A stretch of 10,866 bases of DNA from DATEJJ01 sp039649115 (GTDB lineage: Bacteria; Actinomycetota; Actinomycetes; Mycobacteriales; Micromonosporaceae): positions 1-10,866 of the forward strand of contig JBBWZQ010000388.1 of the NCBI GenBank assembly GCA_039649115.1, given 5' to 3'. Shown one piece after another: positions 1-7,081 of the stretch. The notes beneath the pieces were generated by a model, which was not told where the DNA came from, made no database searches, and saw nothing but the letters and a program-made list of their open reading frames with translations. Every line of letters begins with the position of its first letter. Position 1 is the first letter of the stretch. Position numbers and translations under genes: made by a program.

Positions 1-1
1 C

Positions 2-238
2 GTGTTCCAGGCCGTCACCACGTTGGAAGACGCCGTGCAGACCGTTCTGAAGATGCGCCGGATCGTGGCGGCCGCTTGGGACATCGCCAGGTCGTTCGTG
101 GAGACCGGCTCGGTGAGCACGTCCGACCTGGGCATCCTGCGCGACAACCATCCGCTGCCCGCCCTCGTCGCGGACCTGCCCGCCCTGCCCCACCTGCCCA
201 GGTCGACCGACCCGCTGACCACGAGGACGGGCTCATGA
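2..238 (+). CDS. C-terminal part of an unrecognised protein (start outside or at window edge)
   Basis: The reading frame is open from the first full codon and ends at TGA 236-238, giving at least 78 residues. A GTG sits at position 2, but only one base precedes it, so it is not possible to tell whether this is the start or an internal Val; a truncated 3' end is more likely. Codons end almost always in G or C, which supports real coding. The visible part has a helical, mildly amphipathic first half (LEDAVQTVLKMRRIVAAAW) and a Pro/Leu-rich end with repeated LP pairs (LPALVADLPALPHLP). I recognise no family. Its stop overlaps the next start as ATGA, so the two genes are probably cotranscribed and translationally coupled. 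Confidence 0.6.
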   Translation: MFQAVTTLEDAVQTVLKMRRIVAAAWDIARSFVETGSVSTSDLGILRDNHPLPALVADLPALPHLPRSTDPLTTRTGS

Positions 239-474
239 CCCAGATCAGGCAGACGCGATACGAACGGATGGCCCGCAGCGGCGACGCGCTGCTCCGCGAG
301 ATCGGCATCCAGGTGGGCGGCGGTCAGGTCAGGCCGGCCGGGTTGCTGTCGGTGCCGGAGTACCGCGAGGTGATCCGTCGCGGCGTCACCCTCCTCGGCG
401 AGGCGAGCAGGCAGCACCCCCACGTCCGTCCCAGTGGCGGGGCGGGGCGGGCCGCCACGCCGACGCCTCCTTGA
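235..474 (+). CDS. Small unrecognised protein, 79 aa, coupled to the upstream gene
   Basis: ATG 235-237 overlaps the stop of the preceding gene (ATGA), and a GAGGA ribosome site lies 8-9 bases upstream inside that gene, which fixes this start against the longer open frame from position 76. The 79-residue product starts MTQIRQTRYERMARSG, is charged and probably helical (LLREIGIQV; VPEYREVIRRGVTLLGEA), and ends in a low-complexity Gly/Ala/Pro tail. There is no signal peptide, membrane segment or family motif that I recognise. Codon third positions are strongly G/C. The stop (472-474) directly abuts the folE stop on the other strand (475-477). Function unknown; the small size and coupling suggest an accessory partner of the upstream product, which is inference. 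Confidence 0.6.
   Translation: MTQIRQTRYERMARSGDALLREIGIQVGGGQVRPAGLLSVPEYREVIRRGVTLLGEASRQHPHVRPSGGAGRAATPTPP
434..458. terminator. GC-rich hairpin with G-run loop at the convergent gene ends
   Basis: Seven-base perfect arms GTGGCGG (434-440) and CCGCCAC (452-458) enclose an 11-base loop made of G runs separated by single C. It lies inside the last codons of the plus-strand gene, just before the abutting stops at 472-477. There is no T tract, so it is not a classical intrinsic terminator, but U-less hairpins are often proposed as terminators in actinobacteria. The terminator role is inference. Confidence 0.3.
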
Positions 475-1191
475 TCAGGAACGCACCATGAAGGTCATGG
501 CCTCGGCGCGCGACTTGGCGTCGCACTGGAAGAGGCCCCGCACCGCGGACGTCACTGTACGCGAGCCCGCTTTCTGGATGCCGCGCATCGACATGCACAT
601 GTGCTCACACTCCAGCACCACGATCACACCACGCGGCTTGAGCTGTTTCATCAGCAGGTCAGCGATCTGCGTCGTCAGCCGCTCCTGCACCTGCGGCCGG
701 CGGGCGAACACGTCGATCAGCCGGGCCAGCTTGGACAGCCCGGTGATCCGTCCGTCCTCACCGGGGATGTAGCCGATATGTGCGACGCCATGGAAGGGGA
801 GCAGATGATGCTCGCAGAGGCTGAACACCTCTATGTCCCGCACCAGCACCAACTCGTCGTGATGGGCCTCGAACGTCGTGGCCAGCACGTCGGCCGGATC
901 CACCCGCAGACCGGCGAAGAGCTCGGCATACGCCTGCGCGACCCGGGTCGGGGTGAGGCGCAGCCCGTCCCGGTCGGGATCCTCGCCGATGGCGATGAGG
1001 ATCTCCCGCACCGCCTTCTCGATCCGCGCCAGATCGACGGCGTCCTCGACCGGGCGTCCGCCCAGCCGGCCGTTGACCAGCCGGGCAGCCAGGAAGTCGA
1101 GCTCGACCCGTCCGTTCGGCGCGTCGTCAGGCTCGGTCGATGACACGTCCCGAGGGCCGGTGGCCGCCGCCCCGTCGGGATGCTCGGTCAC
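475..1191 (-). CDS. folE: GTP cyclohydrolase I
   Basis: Converts GTP to 7,8-dihydroneopterin triphosphate and formate, the first step of tetrahydrofolate synthesis, as a cytosolic homodecamer. With the GTG start at 1191 the protein has 238 residues, of which about 30 are a divergent N-terminal extension. The zinc and catalytic residues are present: SLCEHH (Cys126, His128, His129) and EHMCM (His197, Cys199). GEDPDRDGLRLTP (69-81) and the conserved ARRPQVQERLT (163-173) are also intact. The open frame extends further upstream inside ftsH; GTG 1191 was chosen because it follows the ftsH TGA after 8 bases, suggesting reinitiation, but no good ribosome site is visible. GTG at 1146 (223 aa) is an alternative. 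folP is not adjacent on this strand: the next gene is convergent. Confidence 0.96.
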   Translation of the reverse strand: MTEHPDGAAATGPRDVSSTEPDDAPNGRVELDFLAARLVNGRLGGRPVEDAVDLARIEKAVREILIAIGEDPDRDGLRLTPTRVAQAYAELFAGLRVDPADVLATTFEAHHDELVLVRDIEVFSLCEHHLLPFHGVAHIGYIPGEDGRITGLSKLARLIDVFARRPQVQERLTTQIADLLMKQLKPRGVIVVLECEHMCMSMRGIQKAGSRTVTSAVRGLFQCDAKSRAEAMTFMVRS

Positions 1192-1199
1192 CGGCGGGT

Positions 1200-3212
<2,013 letters not shown>

Positions 3213-3455
3213 GCTGTTGTCGAGCGCCGCGCGCCCAGCCCCTCCAGATCGTGAGACCGCTATCTGCCGTAGCCGCCGATGATTTGCGGCCGTCCGCGCC
3301 GGCGAGCCGACGAGACGCCGGAGTCCCGGCTATTCGACGGTACACCGTGCCAAGGCCTGTCGTGTCGCGGCATCCGGCGCTCACGGCGCAAAGGCGACAA
3401 AGGAGGTGTTATGCTATCGGCGAATCTCAGCGCGCTCTCAGCAGGTCTCCCGATC
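3213..3455. other. Intergenic spacer hpt-ftsH (243 bp), likely ftsH leader
   Basis: I see no convincing gene here. Read on the minus strand it holds a possible -10 element TAGCAT (3416 to 3411) with a poor -35-like TGAGAG 18 bases upstream (3440 to 3435), which would give ftsH a leader of nearly 200 bases. It also holds the near-palindrome ACGGT-AC-ACCGT (3337-3348) and two overlapping hairpins sharing one arm at 3316-3321. On the plus strand a strong ribosome-site-like AAAGGAGGT (3399-3407) precedes an ATG at 3411, but the frame that follows is antisense to hpt. The promoter assignment is weak. Confidence 0.35.
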
Positions 3456-4028
3456 TCACACCCGCGCGTAGACCTCACTCTTGAGCACCCCCACGTACGG
3501 CATCTCGCGGTAGCGCTCCGCGTAGTCGAGCCCGTAGCCGACGACGAATTCGTTGTCGATGTCGAAGCCGACGTACTTCACCGGCACCTTCACCTGGATC
3601 GCGTCGGGCTTGCGCAGCAGCGCGACCACCTCGACCGAGGCGGCCGACCGGCTCTCCAGGTATTTGAGAAGCCACGACAGGGTCAGGCCGGAGTCCACGA
3701 TGTCCTCGACGACCAGCACGTGCCGGCCCGCGATGTCGCGGTCGAGGTCCTTCAGGATGCGCACCACGCCGGAGGACGTGGACCGCTGGCCGTAGGACGA
3801 CACCGCCATGAACTCCAGTTCGACCGGTCGACCGTGGCGGCCCATCGCCCGCGAGAAGTCGGCCATGAACATGACCGCTCCCTTGAGCACACCCACCAGG
3901 AGCACCCCGTCGACGGCCGCGTAGTCGTCGGCGACCTGCTTGGCCAGCTCCGGGATCTTGTCGCGGATCTGGTCCTCCGAAACGACCACGCGGGAGATGT
4001 CCGCGTCGTACCAGCTGCCGTTGAACAT
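3456..4028 (-). CDS. hpt: Hypoxanthine phosphoribosyltransferase
   Basis: Salvages hypoxanthine (and usually guanine) with PRPP to give IMP or GMP in the cytosol. With ATG 4028 the protein has 190 residues, normal for bacterial Hpt. The PRPP-binding loop VLVVEDIVDSGLTL (104-117), the LKG turn (48-50), the flexible loop region MAVSSYG (74-80), RKPD with the purine-contacting Lys140, and FVVGYGLDY (161-169) are all present. In-frame GTG 4049 and ATG 4046 lie upstream, but remembered actinobacterial homologues begin near GSWYDADI, favouring 4028; the ribosome site (GGCAGG region) is weak for all choices. tilS is normally the upstream neighbour; here a GGT gene, a regulator on the other strand and a microprotein gene intervene, so hpt probably has its own promoter, which I could not identify. 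Confidence 0.96.
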   Translation of the reverse strand: MFNGSWYDADISRVVVSEDQIRDKIPELAKQVADDYAAVDGVLLVGVLKGAVMFMADFSRAMGRHGRPVELEFMAVSSYGQRSTSSGVVRILKDLDRDIAGRHVLVVEDIVDSGLTLSWLLKYLESRSAASVEVVALLRKPDAIQVKVPVKYVGFDIDNEFVVGYGLDYAERYREMPYVGVLKSEVYARV

Positions 4029-4080
4029 GCGCACAGCCTGCCCCATCACCCGCGGCCACAGACAGCCGGGTCCGCACCCT

Positions 4081-4117
4081 CTCGGTGCCGCGACTTCAGC
4101 GAAGTCGCGGCACCGAG
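4081..4117. repeat. Perfect 17-bp inverted repeat (hairpin) between microprotein gene and hpt
   Basis: Arms CTCGGTGCCGCGACTTC (4081-4097) and its exact complement (4101-4117) are separated by only AGC. It is the strongest stem-loop seen in the window. It lies 65 bases past the microprotein stop and 52 bases before the hpt start, both on the minus strand. No T tract follows on either strand. It could be a U-less terminator insulating hpt from the upstream transcript, or a structure in the hpt leader; the sequence does not decide between these. Confidence 0.8.
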
Positions 4118-4182
4118 GGACGGGATTCGTGGGAGGACACCTGGGTCAGGGACCGGCCCGGGCCGGGCAGCGTACTCCGTGA

Positions 4183-4293
4183 TCAGCGCTCACCGGGCCA
4201 CCACTTGCCGGACACCCGGCTGTCGGCCGAGAGGCCCAGCGCGACGGCCAGACCGATGAGGATGAACAGAACGATGAAAGCCAGACCAACCAT
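4183..4293 (-). CDS. Single-span membrane microprotein, 36 aa
   Basis: ATG 4293 is preceded by a perfect AGGAGG (4308 to 4303) with a 9-base spacer, the best ribosome site for any gene here, and the frame ends at TGA 4183-4185. Residues 2-21 form one uninterrupted hydrophobic helix (VGLAFIVLFIL, then IGLAVALGL), followed by a polar tail SADSRVSGKWWPGER. The short N-terminus without positive charge and the Lys/Arg-bearing tail suggest an N-out, C-in orientation by the positive-inside rule. The pattern of hydrophobic helix, then DSR, then Trp recalls short unnamed actinobacterial membrane proteins, but I cannot name a family. It is divergent from the GlxA-type regulator and upstream of hpt, beyond a strong hairpin. 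Function unknown; regulation by the neighbouring activator is possible but not shown. Confidence 0.65.
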   Translation of the reverse strand: MVGLAFIVLFILIGLAVALGLSADSRVSGKWWPGER

Positions 4294-4302
4294 GGCGGCG
4301 AA

Positions 4303-4308
4303 CCTCCT
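4303..4308 (-). promoter_or_regulatory. Ribosome binding site AGGAGG of the 36-aa gene
   Basis: Read on the minus strand the sequence is TAGGAGGTT, with AGGAGG ending 9 bases before ATG 4293. The full match to the anti-Shine-Dalgarno core is the main reason for accepting such a short gene. Most other genes here have weak or no ribosome sites. Confidence 0.7.
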
Positions 4309-4333
4309 ACTAGCTGCTTGTCCGCGGTTCCCG

Positions 4334-4347
4334 CCGGTGCGCACCGG
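4334..4347. repeat. 14-bp perfect palindrome upstream of the microprotein gene
   Basis: CCGGTGCGCACCGG is self-complementary over 14 bases with no spacer. It lies 40 bases upstream of the 36-aa gene start and about 100 bases upstream of the regulator start, in the divergent intergenic region. It may be an operator for a dimeric regulator; GC-rich palindromes also occur by chance in this composition. Confidence 0.4.
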
Positions 4348-4387
4348 ACCTGCCACAAGCATCGATCGGCAGGGTCACCGGTACCAG

Positions 4388-4422
4388 TGGCAGTAAAGCC
4401 ATAGATCCTCGATTTACTGCCA
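4388..4422. promoter_or_regulatory. Inverted-repeat operator candidate for the GlxA-type regulator
   Basis: TGGCAGTAAA (4388-4397) and TTTACTGCCA (4413-4422) are perfect 10-base inverted arms separated by 15 bases, so equivalent positions are 25 bp apart. The arms are unusually A/T-containing for this DNA, arguing against chance. The right arm covers the expected -35 region of the regulator promoter, so binding by the regulator itself would suit autorepression, or activation of the divergent microprotein gene. Which protein binds is inference. Confidence 0.6.
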
Positions 4423-4432
4423 GCGGGTGGGG

Positions 4433-4445
4433 TACAGTGTGGACA
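4433..4445 (+). promoter_or_regulatory. -10 element with predicted leaderless start of the regulator mRNA
   Basis: TACAGT (4433-4438) matches the actinobacterial TANNNT -10 consensus. The base seven positions after it is the A of ATG 4445, exactly where transcription would begin, so the mRNA would be leaderless. No ribosome site precedes this ATG, which agrees. The -35 is poor (GATTTA, 4411-4416, spacing 16). Confidence 0.5.
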
Positions 4446-5410
4446 TGCTCAGAAAGGTGAGCGTGCTCACGCTCGACGGCGTCGCGGCTTTCGAACTCGG
4501 CGTGGTCTGCGAGGTCTTCGGCACCGACCGCCGGGCGGACGGCTTCCCCTACTACGACTTCACGCTGTGCAGTGTGGACGGCGGCCCGGTGAAGACGGCC
4601 TCCGGCTTCCAGATCGTCCCGCATGCCGGCCTGGCCCCGGTGGACGAGGCGGACCTCGTCGTGGTTCCGGCCCATCCGATCGGCACTCAGGCGCCCGCCC
4701 CCGTCTACGAGGCGTTGCGGCGCGCCGTGGCCCGCGGCGCGTACGTGCTGAGCGTCTGCTCGGGCGCCTTCCTCCTGGGCGAGGCCGGACTGCTGGACGG
4801 GCGGCGGTGCACCACGCACTGGCGCTACGCCGACGAGCTGGCCCGCCGGTACCCGACAGCGGAGGTCCTGCCCAACGCCCTCTACGTCGAGGACGGCCCG
4901 CTGTTCACCAGCGCCGGTACGGCCGCCGGCATCGACCTGTGCCTGCACCTGGTGCGCAAGGTGCACGGTTCGGCGGTGGCCACCGCGCTCGCCCGCCGGA
5001 TGGTGGTACCGCCGCAGCGCGACGGCGGCCAGGCGCAGTACGTGGAGGTGCCGGTACCGGTGGCACCCGACGCGCCGACCCTGGAGCCCCTGCTGGCCTG
5101 GCTCGTACAGCACCTGGACGAGCCGGTGACGGTCGAGTCGCTCGCGCAGCGGGCGCACATGGCCCCGCGTACCTTCGCCCGCCGGTTCCGGGCGGAGACC
5201 GGGGCGACCCCGCACGACTGGCTGACCGGACAGCGCGTGCTGCTGGCCCGCCGGCTGCTGGAGGAGACCGACCTGAGCGTCGAGAGCGTGGCCACCCGGG
5301 CCGGCTTCGGCGACGCCGCCATGCTCCGCCACCACTTCACCCGGCGGCTCGGCGCGACCCCCCAGTCCTACCGCAACACTTTCAAGTGCCGAGAGGACGA
5401 GGCAGCATGA
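4445..5410 (+). CDS. GlxA-family transcriptional regulator (DJ-1/PfpI domain plus AraC HTH)
   Basis: A DNA-binding regulator of 321 residues. Residues 3-185 form a DJ-1/PfpI-like class I amidotransferase fold, probably used for ligand sensing, with the nucleophile-elbow Cys105 in SVCSGAFLLGEAGLL, the THW motif (124-126) and EDGPLFTSAGTAAGIDLCLHLV (149-170) typical of the GlxA/FtrA group. Residues about 213-315 are the double helix-turn-helix AraC domain (SLAQRAHMAPRTFARRF; SVESVATRAGFGDAAMLRHHF). ATG 4445 was chosen over in-frame GTG 4427 and 4439 because a TANNNT element places transcription start on its A. The gene is divergent from the microprotein gene and convergent with the GGT gene, on the opposite strand to all housekeeping genes. 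The family commonly regulates amino-acid or amine catabolism; the target here is unknown, but the flanking GGT gene and microprotein gene are natural candidates. Confidence 0.95.
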   Translation: MLRKVSVLTLDGVAAFELGVVCEVFGTDRRADGFPYYDFTLCSVDGGPVKTASGFQIVPHAGLAPVDEADLVVVPAHPIGTQAPAPVYEALRRAVARGAYVLSVCSGAFLLGEAGLLDGRRCTTHWRYADELARRYPTAEVLPNALYVEDGPLFTSAGTAAGIDLCLHLVRKVHGSAVATALARRMVVPPQRDGGQAQYVEVPVPVAPDAPTLEPLLAWLVQHLDEPVTVESLAQRAHMAPRTFARRFRAETGATPHDWLTGQRVLLARRLLEETDLSVESVATRAGFGDAAMLRHHFTRRLGATPQSYRNTFKCREDEAA

Positions 5411-5462
5411 GGTGGCGGAACTCGCGCGCCGTCCGCGGACACCCCGGAGCACCGCGCTGAGT

Positions 5463-5486
5463 CGCCTGCCGGGCGGTTGACAGGCG
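5463..5486. terminator. Weak hairpin between convergent regulator and GGT genes
   Basis: CGCCTG (5463-5468) and CAGGCG (5481-5486) can pair around a 12-base loop, in the 102-bp spacer between the two convergent stops. The stem is only six pairs and no T tract follows, so a shared terminator is possible but poorly supported. The spacer also has a 10-base palindrome GTCCGCGGAC (5431-5440) and no visible gene. Confidence 0.25.
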
Positions 5487-5512
5487 CGGGAGCGGCGCGA
5501 ACGCCAGCCAAC

Positions 5513-7069
5513 TCAGTAGCCGACCGCACAGCCGTCGGCGCGCGCCTCCGAGCCGGCCACGTACCCGCCGTCGGGCAGCCGCCAGATCGCCTGCCCGAAG
5601 CCGTACACGTCGGAGTCCTCGACCACGGCCTCGTGGCCGCGACGGCGCAGGTCGGCGACGGCCTCGGCACCCATCTCGGGCTCCACGTGCACCCGGCGCC
5701 CGGCGTGCCAGTACCAGCGCGGCGCGTCCAGCGCCGCCTGCGGATCCAGCCCGTCATCCACTGTGGACATCACCACCTGTACGTGGCCCTGCGGCTGCAT
5801 GTGCCCGCCCATCACGCCGAACGGGCCGACCGGCTCGCCGCCGCGGGTGAGGAAGCCGGGGATGATCGTGTGGTACGGCCGCTTCCCGCCCGCCGCGACG
5901 TTGGGGTGCGCCGGGTCGAGCGAGAAGCCGTAGCCCCGGTTCTGCAGCCCGAACCCGAGCCCGGGTACCGCGACGAACGAGCCGAAGCCCATGTAGTTCG
6001 ACTGGATCAGGCTCACCATCATGCCGTCCCCGTCGGCGGCGCACAGGTACACCGTGCCGCCCCGAGCCGGCTCGCCGGGCAGCGGGTCGCCGGCCTGTTC
6101 ATCGACCAGGGCCCGGCGCGCGGCCGCATAGGTCGGGCTCAGCAGCTCGTCCACCGGCACCGCCGACACCGCGGGATCGGCCACGTATGCGTGCGCGTCG
6201 GCGAAGCCGAGCTTCATCGCCTCGATCTGCCAGTGCCGGCGCCGCAGCGGGTCGGCACCGGCCAGGTCGGCACCGTCGAGGATCTGCAGCGCCAGCAGTG
6301 CGGCGATGCCCTGGCCGTTCGGCGGGATCTCCCAGACGTCGTACCCGTGGTAGCGCGCCCCGATCGGATCGACCCACGTCGAGGTATGCCCGGCCAGGTC
6401 GGCCGCCCGCAGCAGCCCGCCGGTGCGCTCGGCGGCCTCGACGATCGTCGCGGCGATCTTGCCGTGGTAGAAGTCCTCGGCACCGGACTCGGCGATCTGG
6501 CGCAGGGTACGCGCGGCGTCCGGGTTCTGCCACAGCTCTCCGGCGGCAGGTGCACGACCACCCGCCACGGTGAAAACCCTGGCCCACTCGGCGAACTCGG
6601 GCCCGGACAGGCTCGCGTGCAGCGCGACCGAATGGCGCCACCCCCCGGCCACGACCGGCGAGACCGGGTACCCGCCGGCCGCGTACCCGATCGCGTCGGT
6701 GAACAGGTCCTCGAACGGCAGGCTGCCGAACCTGGCGTGCAGGTCCCGCCAGCCGGCCGGCGCGCCGGGCACGGTCACCGGCAGCCAGCCCCGCGCGGGC
6801 ATGGCGGCCGGGAGCGTCAGCGCGGCGGGCGAACGCCCGGACGCGTTCAGCCCGTGCAGGCCGGCGCCGTCCCAGACGATCGCGAACAGATCGCCGCCGA
6901 TGTCATTGGAGCCGGGCTGCACCACGGTGAGCGTGATCGCGGTGGCCAGCGCGGCGTCGACGGCGTTGCCGCCACGGCGCAGCGCGGCGAGTCCGGCCGC
7001 CGCGGCGAGCGGCTGGCTGGTCGCGACGGCGCCGCGAGGTGCGTAGAGGGGCTTGCGACTGATCGGCAC
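5513..7069 (-). CDS. Gamma-glutamyltransferase-family Ntn-hydrolase
   Basis: An autoprocessing N-terminal-nucleophile hydrolase of 518 residues. It should cleave itself before Thr339 in GGTVYLCAADGDG, giving a large subunit of about 338 and a small subunit of about 180 residues, normal sizes for the family. Other family motifs are GGNAVDAALA (33-42), GSNDIGGDLF (53-62), IPPNGQG (248-254) and GLQNRG (374-379). There is no signal peptide, so it is probably cytoplasmic. The substrate pocket differs from glutathione-cleaving enzymes: NASGRSP (75-81) replaces the FREMAP-like arginine motif, and KRPYHTIIP (396-404) replaces the KRPLSSMSP-like serine pair. This resembles the YwrD / oxamate-amidohydrolase side of the family, so the substrate may not be glutathione (inference). 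GTG 7069 starts 12 bases after the tilS stop with a weak GGAA-type site, implying cotranscription with tilS. Confidence 0.94.
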   Translation of the reverse strand: MPISRKPLYAPRGAVATSQPLAAAAGLAALRRGGNAVDAALATAITLTVVQPGSNDIGGDLFAIVWDGAGLHGLNASGRSPAALTLPAAMPARGWLPVTVPGAPAGWRDLHARFGSLPFEDLFTDAIGYAAGGYPVSPVVAGGWRHSVALHASLSGPEFAEWARVFTVAGGRAPAAGELWQNPDAARTLRQIAESGAEDFYHGKIAATIVEAAERTGGLLRAADLAGHTSTWVDPIGARYHGYDVWEIPPNGQGIAALLALQILDGADLAGADPLRRRHWQIEAMKLGFADAHAYVADPAVSAVPVDELLSPTYAAARRALVDEQAGDPLPGEPARGGTVYLCAADGDGMMVSLIQSNYMGFGSFVAVPGLGFGLQNRGYGFSLDPAHPNVAAGGKRPYHTIIPGFLTRGGEPVGPFGVMGGHMQPQGHVQVVMSTVDDGLDPQAALDAPRWYWHAGRRVHVEPEMGAEAVADLRRRGHEAVVEDSDVYGFGQAIWRLPDGGYVAGSEARADGCAVGY

Positions 7070-7081
7070 GCGATCATTCCA

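Noticed and set aside
3260..3478. A 72-codon minus-strand frame between hpt and ftsH
   Set aside because: The product is Arg/Ser/Pro-rich without pattern, has no ribosome site and overlaps the hpt 3' end in another frame; read as spacer.
3279..4259. A 326-codon plus-strand frame opposite hpt
   Set aside because: Most of it mirrors hpt. The ribosome-site-like sequence before ATG 3411 was noted as a finding, but codon use in the non-overlapping part is not gene-like.
4146..4358. A 70-codon minus-strand frame overlapping the microprotein gene
   Set aside because: It is out of frame with the AGGAGG-ATG start at 4293 and has a Ser/Trp/Pro-rich, non-membrane-like product; the 36-codon frame is better supported.
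4294..4444. A promoter for the microprotein gene on the minus strand
   Set aside because: I searched for TANNNT with a spaced -35 and for sigma-E/R-type GGAAC sites. The GGGAAC at 4332 to 4327 has no correctly spaced GTT, so no promoter is called.
4310..5452. A 380-codon minus-strand frame opposite the regulator
   Set aside because: It is antisense to a gene with clear DJ-1/PfpI and AraC domains, and no family features are visible in it.
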